Positions 43,741 to 50,953 of a stretch of DNA of 64,000 bases are shown here, in pieces (the first letter of the stretch is position 1; every line of letters starts with the position of its first letter). Source of the stretch: Roseovarius sp. 217 (lineage in GTDB: Bacteria; Pseudomonadota; Alphaproteobacteria; Rhodobacterales; Rhodobacteraceae). Location: positions 125,856-189,855 of the forward strand of contig NZ_CH902584.1 of NCBI RefSeq assembly GCF_000152845.1. The letters run 5' to 3'. The notes below the pieces were generated by a model. The model saw only the letters and a program-made list of their open reading frames with translations. It made no database searches and was not told the DNA's origin. The position numbers and the translations under genes are program-made.

Positions 43741-44313
43741 TTACTCCGTGTCGGACGAACGTGCCAGTTCAGCATCGAGCGCGATGTTCAGCTCCAGCAC
43801 ATTGACGATGCGGTCTGGCGTGAATGCCCCACCTGGCCGTTCTGCCAGCCGGTCGATGATCGCCCGGACAGCAGCCGGTGCCACATCACGCGCCGCCGCG
43901 ACGCGGGGCGCCTGAAAAAGCGCGCCCGCACGCGAAATATGCGGATCAAGCCCCGCACCCGAGGCCGTCACCAGATCGGCTGGGATCGGGGTGGTATTTC
44001 CGCCATAGGCCGCGATCAGCGCCCTCGCACGCTCTGCCAAGAGCGGATTGGCAGGCGACAGGTTCGATCCGCCCGCGCCGGCCGCGTCATACGCCACCGC
44101 AGAGGGTCGCGGCCAGACATAGCCCGGCGCGGTGAAGCCCTGCGCGATCAGGCGGCTGCCCCGCGCGGTGCCGTCGTCGCCCAGGATAAGCGAGCCGTTG
44201 GCGGTGGCCGGTGTGACGACTTGCGCAAAGCCGAGGATCACGGCGGTATAGCCTGCGACGCAGATCGCCATGGTCGCTGCTGTGACACGAAGGCCTGAAA
44301 TGATGTCGTTCAT
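43741..44313 (-). CDS. kdpC: Potassium-transporting ATPase subunit KdpC
   Basis: Single-helix subunit that stabilises the KdpFABC complex and increases ATP affinity. One N-terminal membrane helix (about 9-30) is followed by a periplasmic domain of about 160 residues. The conserved LITASGAGLDPHISRAGALFQ-type segment is recognised as DLVTASGAGLDPHISR, with the nearby RIVNVLELN near the C-terminus. Length is 190 residues. It follows kdpA after 23 bp and precedes kdpD after 9 bp. Confidence 0.94.
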   Translation of the reverse strand: MNDIISGLRVTAATMAICVAGYTAVILGFAQVVTPATANGSLILGDDGTARGSRLIAQGFTAPGYVWPRPSAVAYDAAGAGGSNLSPANPLLAERARALIAAYGGNTTPIPADLVTASGAGLDPHISRAGALFQAPRVAAARDVAPAAVRAIIDRLAERPGGAFTPDRIVNVLELNIALDAELARSSDTE

Positions 44314-44336
44314 TGGTCTGTCTCCTTTGACGCGGC

Positions 44337-45998
44337 TCAGGGCCGCGCGAAATGTTCGGCAATCGGCCCAAGCGCCGCCGCCGGAAGAAAGGTGAGTGCG
44401 CCAAAGATCACAATGGTGATCCCCAGCATGATGCCGAAGGTCGCATCCTCGACCCCGAGCGTGCCCACACTTTCCGCCGCGCGGCGCTTGGTCATCAGGC
44501 TGCCAACAATGGCGAGCGTCAGGATGATGGGCAGGAACCGCCCGAGCAGCATCACGACGCCCGTGGCGATGTTCCAGGCCCAGGTGCCATCCCCCAACCC
44601 CTCAAAGCCAGAGCCGTTATTGGCCGCCGCCGAGGTGAACTCGTAGAGGATCTCCGAGAAACCGTGCGCGCCCGTCTCCTGCACCGTGGATTGGCCCAGC
44701 GACGTTGCGGCAAAGAGCGCCGTGCCGCCGAGGATCAGGACGGCGTGCGCGAAGAGTGCCAGAACGGCGAGCCGCACCTCCTTGGCCTCAATCCTGTGAC
44801 CGAGATATTCCGGCGTGCGCCCCACCATCATCCCCGCGACAAAGACCGCGACGACGATGTAGAGGAACATGTTGATCATGCCCACGCCGACGCCGCCAAA
44901 GGTCGCGTTGAGCCACATGCCCGCCATCGGCATCAGCCCGGTCAGCGGATTGAGGCTGTCATGCATCGCACCGACTGACCCGTTCGAGGTGGACGTGGTC
45001 AGCACCGCCCAGAGCGGCCCGCCCGTGGCCCCAAAGCGTAGTTCCTTGCCTTCAAGGTTGCCGACATCCGCGGCGACGGGCAAGTCGGCAAAGGCCGGGG
45101 TTGGCGCAGTCTCAAAGCTGACCGAGCCAGTGATCTTGACCAGGATGAACAGCGTCATCACCGCAAAGATGACAGCCGCGTGTTTCCTCCGGCCCAGAAT
45201 CCCGCCGAACATCCAGACACAGGCCATCGGGATCAGCATGATGGCGATCATCGCCAGCCCGTTGGTCCAGAAACTCGGGTTTTCCAGCGGATGCGTGGCG
45301 TTGGGCCCAAAGAAGCCGCCGCCATTGGTGCCCAGTTGCTTGATCGTCAAAAACGCCGCGACCGGGCCACGCGCGATGGTCTGTGTCACCCCTTCGAGCG
45401 TGGTGATCACCGCCGAGCCCTGCAAAGTCATCGGCACGCCCATCAGCACCATCAGCACCGCCACGACCAGCGCCACGGGCAGCAGCACAAGAAAGCTCGC
45501 GCGCTGCACGTCGACCAGAAAGTTGCCAAGCGTCGCGCGGCCCGCAATGCCACGGGCCAACGCGGCCAGCGCCGCGATGCCGGTCGCCGCCGATACGAAT
45601 TGCAGCCACATCAGTCCGGCAAGCTGGCTCAGATAGCTCATCGAGACCTCGCCCGAATAATGCTGCAGGTTGGTGTTGGTGGTAAAGGAAGCCGCCGTGT
45701 TGAACACCAGCGTCGGATCGAGACTGCCCTTGCCATCGGGGTTCAGCGGCAGCCAGTGTTGCAGCGCGAGGATCGCGAAGGTCACCGTAAACATGATCGC
45801 ATTGAAGATCAGCATCGCCACGAGATAGCGTTTCCAGCCCTGCTCCTCGCAGGTCCCGCCGATCCGGGCAAAGAGAGTGGTCCAGCGCGTGGCCCCGCCA
45901 GAGGCGGGATCCATTGCCAGTTTCATCCAGGCACCCAGCGGCAACGACAGCAGCGCCGTGCCACCAATGACAAGCCCTATGACACGCACATGGTCCAT
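44337..45998 (-). CDS. kdpA: Potassium-transporting ATPase K+-binding subunit KdpA
   Basis: Ten-helix K+-selective subunit of the Kdp P-type ATPase, 553 residues. Selectivity-filter segments are seen at SFTTNTNLQHYSG (near 110), TNGGGFFGPNATHPLENP (near 225), FGATGG (near 340) and AANNGSGFEGLGDG (near 460). The start lies 5 bp after the stop of a 26-residue membrane peptide, whose 3' end supplies the AAGGAG ribosome-binding site of kdpA. Unusually, kdpA comes after kdpB instead of before it. Confidence 0.96.
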   Translation of the reverse strand: MDHVRVIGLVIGGTALLSLPLGAWMKLAMDPASGGATRWTTLFARIGGTCEEQGWKRYLVAMLIFNAIMFTVTFAILALQHWLPLNPDGKGSLDPTLVFNTAASFTTNTNLQHYSGEVSMSYLSQLAGLMWLQFVSAATGIAALAALARGIAGRATLGNFLVDVQRASFLVLLPVALVVAVLMVLMGVPMTLQGSAVITTLEGVTQTIARGPVAAFLTIKQLGTNGGGFFGPNATHPLENPSFWTNGLAMIAIMLIPMACVWMFGGILGRRKHAAVIFAVMTLFILVKITGSVSFETAPTPAFADLPVAADVGNLEGKELRFGATGGPLWAVLTTSTSNGSVGAMHDSLNPLTGLMPMAGMWLNATFGGVGVGMINMFLYIVVAVFVAGMMVGRTPEYLGHRIEAKEVRLAVLALFAHAVLILGGTALFAATSLGQSTVQETGAHGFSEILYEFTSAAANNGSGFEGLGDGTWAWNIATGVVMLLGRFLPIILTLAIVGSLMTKRRAAESVGTLGVEDATFGIMLGITIVIFGALTFLPAAALGPIAEHFARP

Positions 45999-46002
45999 GG
46001 GG

Positions 46003-46083
46003 TCACTCCTTGAAAAGCCGGGTCACGATGCCGATCAGGGCGGCAAAAATCAGAATCCCGATTGCATAGGTGAGAAAGATCAT
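46003..46083 (-). CDS. 26-residue single-helix membrane peptide between kdpB and kdpA
   Basis: Tiny coding unit starting MIFLTYAIGILIFAALIGIV (residues 1-20, all hydrophobic) and ending in a charged VTRLFKE. A strong GGAGG ribosome-binding site precedes the ATG by six bases, and the stop lies 5 bp before the kdpA start, with kdpA's ribosome-binding site inside it. The membrane topology resembles KdpF, but a canonical KdpF gene is present separately upstream of kdpB. It could be a second KdpF-like accessory peptide. Function is unknown; expression is supported only by the signals described. Confidence 0.7.
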   Translation of the reverse strand: MIFLTYAIGILIFAALIGIVTRLFKE

Positions 46084-46095
46084 CTGCGTCCTCCG

Positions 46096-48108
46096 TCACG
46101 AGAGGCCGAGGCCGGACACGACCATATCGATCAGCTTGATCCCGACAAAGGGCGCGATCAGGCCGCCAAGCCCGTAGAGGCCAAGATTGCGGATAAGTTG
46201 CCGGGCCGCGCTCTGCGGTCGATAGGTCACGCCGCGCAGCGCCAGCGGCACCAACAACGGGATGATGACGGCGTTGAAGATGATCGCCGACAGGATCGCG
46301 CTTTGCGGGCTGGCAAGCCCCATGACGTTGAGCGCATCCAGACCCGGATAAAGCACCACGAAAATCGCCGGAAGGATGGCGAAATACTTGGCCACGTCAT
46401 TCGAGATCGAAAAGGTGGTCAGCGCGCCGCGCGTCATCAAAAGCTGCTTGCCGATGCCCACCACCTCGATCAGCTTTGTCGGGTTGTTGTCGAGATCGAC
46501 CATGTTGCCGGCCTCGCGCGCGGCCTGCGTGCCGGTGTTCATCGCAACACCCACATCGGCCTGCGCAAGCGCCGGCGCGTCGTTGGTGCCGTCCCCGCAC
46601 ATGGCGACCAGCTTGCCCTCGGCCTGTTCCTTGCGGATCAGCTCCAGCTTGTCCTCGGGCGTTGCCTCGGCCAGAAAGTCATCAACCCCGGACTCGGCCG
46701 CGATGGCCGCCGCCGTCAGCGGATTGTCCCCGGTGATCATCACCGTGCGGATGCCCATGCGGCGCAATTCGGCAAAGCGCTCCTTGATGCCTGCCTTGAC
46801 GATATCCGACAGGTTGATCGCCCCCAGCAGGCGGTTGCCATCGGCCACGGCCAGCGGCGTGCCGCCCGCCCGTGCGATCCGTTCGGTTAGGCTGCGCATC
46901 TGCGTGACAGCGCTTTGGTCAAAGTCATGTAGGTTCAGGATCGCGTCCACCGCGCCTTTGCGGATCTTGCGCTCGCCAATATCGATCCCGCTGACCCGTG
47001 TCTGTGCCGAGAAGCTCACCCTTTCGGCAGCGTTGGGGGCCGCCTCACCCTTGCCCGCCAGTTCGATGATCGACCGGCCCTCGGGGGTTTCATCCCCCAG
47101 CGACGACAGCCGCGCCGCCTCGATCAGGTCGCCCTCCTGCACGCCCGACAGTGGCAAAAACTCGGTCGCCTGCCGATCACCCAGCGTGATCGTCCCGGTC
47201 TTGTCGAGCAGCAGCGTGTCAATGTCGCCCGCCGCCTCGACCGCGCGGCCAGACTTGGCCAAGACGTTAAAGCGGATCAGCCGGTCCATGCCCGCGATAC
47301 CGATCGCCGACAGCAACGCAGAGATTGTCGTGGGGATCAGCGCCACGAAAAGCGCCACAAGGACCGGCACCGGGATGGCGCCCCCCGCATAGGCGGCAAA
47401 GGCAGGCAGCGTGCCGACCGCAATGAGAAAGATCAGCGTAAGCCCCGTGAGCAGCACCGTCAGCGCGACCTCGTTCGGTGTCTTGGCGCGGCTCGCGCCT
47501 TCGACAAGGCTGATCATCCGGTCGAGGAATCCCTCGCCCGGCTCTGCCGTCACCTTGACCTTGATCCAGTCCGAGATCACGCGCGTGCCCGCCGTGACCG
47601 CAGACCGGTCGCCACCCGCCTCGCGGATCACCGGCGCGGATTCCCCGGTGATCGCCGCCTCGTTGACCCACGCGACGCCCTCGATGACCTCGCCGTCCGC
47701 CGGGATCTGATCGCCGGTCTCAACCAGCACGATGTCACCGGCGCGCAGATCGCTGGCTGATACGCGCTTTTGGATGTCGCCCTTGAGGCGCTTGCCTTTC
47801 AGTTCCGCCTTGGTCGACCGCAATGAGGCCGCCTGCGCCTTGCCGCGCCCTTCTGCCAGCGCCTCGGCGAAGGTGCCGAAGAGCACCGTCAGCCAGAGCC
47901 AGAAGACGATCTGTGCCTCGAAACCCGCATCGCCACCAAAGGCCAGCGTGCGGATCAGCAGTATCGTCGCCAACAGGGCGACAACGGCTGTGGTGAACAT
48001 CACCGGGTTGCGGATCAACTGGCGCGGATCGAGCTTGACGACGCTCTCGCGCATCGCCGGACCGACAAGGCCGGATGAAAAGATCGACGTGTTGTGGTGA
48101 AGGGCCAT
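46096..48108 (-). CDS. kdpB: Potassium-transporting ATPase catalytic subunit KdpB
   Basis: P-type ATPase subunit of 670 residues that hydrolyses ATP for K+ import. The phosphorylation motif [13 protein letters not shown] lies near residue 301, the A-domain TGES motif at ITGESAPV near 153, and the [20 protein letters not shown] hinge near 510. Around seven membrane helices are seen. It starts 9 bp after kdpF and is followed by a 26-residue peptide and kdpA. In most genomes kdpA precedes kdpB; the order here is reversed. Confidence 0.96.
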   Translation of the reverse strand: MALHHNTSIFSSGLVGPAMRESVVKLDPRQLIRNPVMFTTAVVALLATILLIRTLAFGGDAGFEAQIVFWLWLTVLFGTFAEALAEGRGKAQAASLRSTKAELKGKRLKGDIQKRVSASDLRAGDIVLVETGDQIPADGEVIEGVAWVNEAAITGESAPVIREAGGDRSAVTAGTRVISDWIKVKVTAEPGEGFLDRMISLVEGASRAKTPNEVALTVLLTGLTLIFLIAVGTLPAFAAYAGGAIPVPVLVALFVALIPTTISALLSAIGIAGMDRLIRFNVLAKSGRAVEAAGDIDTLLLDKTGTITLGDRQATEFLPLSGVQEGDLIEAARLSSLGDETPEGRSIIELAGKGEAAPNAAERVSFSAQTRVSGIDIGERKIRKGAVDAILNLHDFDQSAVTQMRSLTERIARAGGTPLAVADGNRLLGAINLSDIVKAGIKERFAELRRMGIRTVMITGDNPLTAAAIAAESGVDDFLAEATPEDKLELIRKEQAEGKLVAMCGDGTNDAPALAQADVGVAMNTGTQAAREAGNMVDLDNNPTKLIEVVGIGKQLLMTRGALTTFSISNDVAKYFAILPAIFVVLYPGLDALNVMGLASPQSAILSAIIFNAVIIPLLVPLALRGVTYRPQSAARQLIRNLGLYGLGGLIAPFVGIKLIDMVVSGLGLS

Positions 48109-48117
48109 GCTGCGCCC

Positions 48118-48207
48118 TCAGAACCGTTCGGGCCGCAAGAGCACAGCCAGCAGATAAACGAGAAGCGCTGCGGCAATGATGCCACCGAGCACGAGATCGA
48201 AGCCCAT
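48118..48207 (-). CDS. kdpF: KdpF, small stabilising subunit
   Basis: 29-residue single-helix peptide ending in the classic ALLRPERF-type tail (here VLLRPERF) and starting MGFDLVLGGIIAAALLVYLL, which matches KdpF. It stabilises the KdpFABC complex in the membrane. The start has a GGAGG ribosome-binding site (in GGAGGATTGAGAC). It is the first gene of the operon and lies 9 bp before kdpB. It is too short for most gene callers. Confidence 0.85.
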   Translation of the reverse strand: MGFDLVLGGIIAAALLVYLLAVLLRPERF

Positions 48208-48275
48208 GTCTCAATCCTCCAGATACCATTTCGTTTCTGATATCTGCGCCGGATGGGCATAAAGCCGCCATGTGA

Positions 48276-48290
48276 AGTTCACGCAGAACT
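48276..48290. promoter_or_regulatory. Inverted repeat in the kdp upstream region
   Basis: AGTTC (48276-48280) and GAACT (48286-48290) with a 5-nt spacer, about 70 bp upstream of kdpF. Nearby TTTATG elements occur on the minus strand. It is a candidate KdpE or other regulator site; the regulator is not known. Confidence 0.35.
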
Positions 48291-48333
48291 CATAAAGTGA
48301 GCATAAAAATCACTTGTAATCAGAGGTTTGAAA

Positions 48334-48453
48334 ATGCGCCCGCGCGCCCATTTGCGTGAGAAACAGCGCCCCAAAGGCCGCTCGGTCGAGGGCTCCGAGG
48401 ATGTGTCGGACATCATGTGGCGCGGTGCGGTCGATGTTTGGCAACGCACCTGA
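48334..48453 (+). CDS. Doubtful 39-residue ORF upstream of the ArsR operator
   Basis: Short plus-strand frame starting MRPRAHLREKQRPKGRSVEG with an AGAGG ribosome-binding site eight bases upstream. It ends two bases before the first ArsR-type operator. It may be a remnant of a longer gene or chance. No family is recognised. Confidence 0.2.
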   Translation: MRPRAHLREKQRPKGRSVEGSEDVSDIMWRGAVDVWQRT

Positions 48454-48454
48454 T

Positions 48455-48474
48455 ACTTAGGTTTATGGCTAAGT
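48455..48474. promoter_or_regulatory. ArsR-type operator, site 1
   Basis: Perfect inverted repeat ACTTAG-N8-CTAAGT. An identical-geometry copy lies 48 bp further on. These flank the start of an ArsR-family gene, so they are the probable autoregulatory operators. Confidence 0.7.
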
Positions 48475-48502
48475 TTTATTGACGGCCCTCACCCATGATG
48501 TT

Positions 48503-48522
48503 ACTTAGGAACATGTCTAAGT
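48503..48522. promoter_or_regulatory. ArsR-type operator, site 2
   Basis: Second ACTTAG-N8-CTAAGT, overlapping the ATG at 48513 of the ArsR-family gene. The pair shares the extended form ACTTAGG-N2-YATG-N-CTAAGT. Confidence 0.7.
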
Positions 48523-48854
48523 ATGAACCCAGCCTTGATCTCTGCTTTTCGGCGCTTGGCGATCCAACGCGACGCATGATCCTTCAGCGTCTAGCACGGG
48601 GCGAGGCCTCCGTCAGCGCGTTGGCTGCAGGGCATGATATGGCGCTGCCGTCTGTCATGGAACACCTGAAAAAACTCGAAGCGGCCAATCTTATCACCTC
48701 AAGGAAAAAAGGGCGGACACGGATCTGTGCGCTGTCCCCGGAGGCATTCACACCAGCCCAAAATTGGCTGAGCGCACAGAGTGCGATCTGGGAAGGGCGT
48801 CTCGACCGCTTTGACGATTACATCACGACTCTCATGCAGGAGAAAGAGACATGA
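48513..48854 (+). CDS. ArsR-family HTH transcriptional regulator
   Basis: 113-residue winged-helix regulator of the ArsR/SmtB fold (CFSALGDPTRRMILQRLARG near 11-30, recognition helix MALPSVMEHLKKLEAANL near 43-60, wing GRTRICALSP). It lacks an obvious metal-binding CxC, so it probably belongs to the group paired with SRPBCC/AHSA1 genes. The start is uncertain: ATG 48513 lies inside operator 2 with AGGA only two bases upstream, while ATGs at 48495 and 48498 are six and five codons earlier. It overlaps the next gene by ATGA. Autorepression through the two operators is likely. Confidence 0.85.
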   Translation: MSKYEPSLDLCFSALGDPTRRMILQRLARGEASVSALAAGHDMALPSVMEHLKKLEAANLITSRKKGRTRICALSPEAFTPAQNWLSAQSAIWEGRLDRFDDYITTLMQEKET

Positions 48855-49318
48855 CCCTCGATCCCAAGACCGACCTGACATTCACGCGCACGATCAACGC
48901 ACCACGGGCCCTGCTTTGGGAGTGCTGGACAACGCCGGAGCATATCAAGAATTTCTTTGTGCCAAGACCGCATGTTATCGAGGCATGCGAGATCGACCTG
49001 AGGGTTGGAGGCAAATTCAACACGACAATGAATGTCGACGGCCACCGGATGGAGAACGTGGGCGTTTTTCTGGACGTGGTCGACGGCGAACGATTGGTGT
49101 TCACAGACACCTATAGTGAAGGATGGAAGCCCGCACCCGATCCCTTTATGACGGCGATCGTCGAGTTTGCCGATGATGGAAAGGGTGGAACCACATACAC
49201 GGCCACGGCGCGCCATCGGTCATCCGAAGCGCGGCAGAGCCACGAGGATATGGGTTTCTATGAGGGCTGGGGAACAGTGGCAACACAGCTTGAGGCCTAC
49301 GCGCAATCGCTCAAGTGA
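48851..49318 (+). CDS. SRPBCC (AHSA1-like) domain protein
   Basis: 155-residue START/Bet v1-type protein of the activator-of-Hsp90-ATPase homologue 1-like group. It starts with FTRTINAPRALLWECWTTPE (near 11-30), a hallmark of this family, and has GMDGHRMENVG-like segments (here VDGHRMENVGVF) and a C-terminal helix. It overlaps the ArsR-family gene (ATGA), the common ArsR-SRPBCC pair. The ligand and role are unknown; small-molecule binding or stress response are typical suggestions. Confidence 0.85.
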   Translation: MTLDPKTDLTFTRTINAPRALLWECWTTPEHIKNFFVPRPHVIEACEIDLRVGGKFNTTMNVDGHRMENVGVFLDVVDGERLVFTDTYSEGWKPAPDPFMTAIVEFADDGKGGTTYTATARHRSSEARQSHEDMGFYEGWGTVATQLEAYAQSLK

Positions 49319-49643
49319 CGCTCGTTTGCTCTGCACGAGGGGGGTCAGGGTCCTGACCATTGACGCAGGCGTCAGGTCACGCGCCGTCAGCGGTGCGTGG
49401 ATTGCCGCATATCCAGCGGCCCGCATCGCGCTCCGCTCACGACCGGCCTCGCTTGGCACGCAGCCAACACCTCCACCGACGCGTGACCGGCCCGTACAAA
49501 ACCTCAAAAGCAAAAATAATTAATGTTTAGTATCAATTAATTGTGAGAAATTTCTGAAAAATCTGCGACTCACTCGATTGCGGTTTACCGCACGTTAACC
49601 CTCTCACCGTTATCCATGATCTTGCAAGCAGGCGAGGTCACGG
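49319..49643. other. Gap between the SRPBCC gene and dprA
   Basis: 325 bp with no supported gene. It contains a palindrome GGTCAGG-GT-CCTGACC (49343-49358) and TGACG-CAGG-CGTCA (49361-49374), then an AT-rich stretch with the palindrome CAATTAATTG (49534-49543). A GTTAACC half-site resembling a CtrA site lies near 49595. The AT-rich part probably holds the dprA promoter. Confidence 0.4.
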
Positions 49644-50795
49644 ATGCCCGAAGATACCCATCCTTCCACTCACCCCCCACTCCCACCCACCACGGAAGAT
49701 GATCGGGTGTCGTGGCTTCGCCTCTTGCGCTCTCGCCGGGTTGGTCCGGCCACCTTTCATCGCCTGATGGCCGCGCATGGCAGCGCGCAAGCGGCGCTTG
49801 CGGCCCTGCCAGAGGTGGCGCGCGCGGCGGGTGTTGCGGATTACACACCCTGCCCCATCGGTGCGGCCGAGGCGGAATTGCGCTCGGGGCGCGCCGCGGG
49901 GGCCCGCCTGATCTGCGCTTCAGATCCGGAATTTCCCAGCCGATTGCAAGAGATACAGGATGCGCCGCCGCTTCTGTGGATCATGGGCGATGCCGCGCTG
50001 CTCGCGCGTCCCATGATCGCCCTGGTGGGAGCGCGCAATGCCTCGTCACTTGGCACCCGCATGGCTAAATCCCTCGCGGCTGACCTCTCGGCCCGTGGCT
50101 ATCTCATTGTCTCGGGCCTAGCGCGTGGCATCGACACCGCCGCCCATCTGGGCAGTCTCACCGGTGGCACTGTCGCGATCATGGCGGGCGGGGTCGATGT
50201 GATCTATCCGGCGGAGAACTCGAAATTGGCCAGCGACATCCTCGCCAATGGCCTGCGCCTCTCGGAACAGCCCATCGGCCTCATCCCGCAGGCCCGGCAT
50301 TTCCCCAGCCGCAACCGGCTGGTCAGCGGTTTGGCGCAGGCTGTGGTCGTGGTAGAGGCCGCCGCTAAATCCGGATCTCTGATCACCGCGCGCACCGCCC
50401 TCGATCAGGGGCGCGATGTGATGGCCGTGCCCGGCCACCCGATTGACGCCCGCGCCAGTGGCTGCAACATGCTCATCCGCGACGGGGCCATTCTGGTGCG
50501 CAACGCAGAGGATGTGATCGACGCCCTGCCTCAGATCCCCCTCCTCAAACCGGCTCCCGCCCCTCAGACCGAGATGCCCCTCGACGCCGCACCTGTCCCC
50601 CCGCGCAGCCTGCGCGAAACGGCGAGCCTGCACGCGCAGATCCTCAACCGTCTCGGACCCTCTCCCTTGGCCGAGGATCAGCTGATCCGCGATCTCTCCA
50701 CTCCCGCGCACAAAGTTGCCCCGGCGCTGCTTGACCTTGAACTTGACGGGCGTATCACCCGGCATCCGGGCGGTCTCTTGGCGCTCGCACGGTGA
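49644..50795 (+). CDS. dprA: DNA processing protein DprA
   Basis: Loads RecA on incoming single-stranded DNA during natural transformation; also used in Rhodobacterales gene-transfer-agent uptake. An N-terminal SAM-like helical domain precedes the Rossmann-like DprA fold with VSGLARGIDTAAHLGSL near 153-169 and the GGVDVIYPAEN segment near 182. A C-terminal winged-helix domain (about 320-383) is recognised by LNRLGPSPLAEDQLIR. Length is 383 residues. The gene is followed by topA, a conserved pair in alphaproteobacteria. Confidence 0.95.
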   Translation: MPEDTHPSTHPPLPPTTEDDRVSWLRLLRSRRVGPATFHRLMAAHGSAQAALAALPEVARAAGVADYTPCPIGAAEAELRSGRAAGARLICASDPEFPSRLQEIQDAPPLLWIMGDAALLARPMIALVGARNASSLGTRMAKSLAADLSARGYLIVSGLARGIDTAAHLGSLTGGTVAIMAGGVDVIYPAENSKLASDILANGLRLSEQPIGLIPQARHFPSRNRLVSGLAQAVVVVEAAAKSGSLITARTALDQGRDVMAVPGHPIDARASGCNMLIRDGAILVRNAEDVIDALPQIPLLKPAPAPQTEMPLDAAPVPPRSLRETASLHAQILNRLGPSPLAEDQLIRDLSTPAHKVAPALLDLELDGRITRHPGGLLALAR

Positions 50796-50883
50796 GAATC
50801 GTCGATAGGGTTCTGAGCGCCCGTGATCCGCAAAGCCCCGTTCGGGGTCATAAAGTCGCGGTTTTGCAACCCTTACGGCTAGA

Positions 50884-50912
50884 TTGACAATTCCCCTTGC
50901 CAGCCCACATGG
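50884..50912 (+). promoter_or_regulatory. Possible promoter upstream of topA
   Basis: Perfect -35 TTGACA at 50884-50889. The -10 (ACATGG, 50907-50912 at 17-bp spacing) is weak. It lies about 40 bp before the topA ATG. Confidence 0.3.
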
Positions 50913-50953
50913 TGCCCCGCCATAAGCCTCGACCAGAGTCGGAAGGAGTGCCC

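Noticed and set aside
41419-44298. A 959-codon plus-strand frame opposite kdpD and kdpC
   Set aside because: It is the mirror of a high-GC coding region on the minus strand; KdpD and KdpC are fully supported by domains, and the antisense frame has no family features.
48334-48453. The 39-residue frame before the ArsR gene as a real gene
   Set aside because: It has a passable ribosome-binding site but no family match; it is listed only as doubtful.
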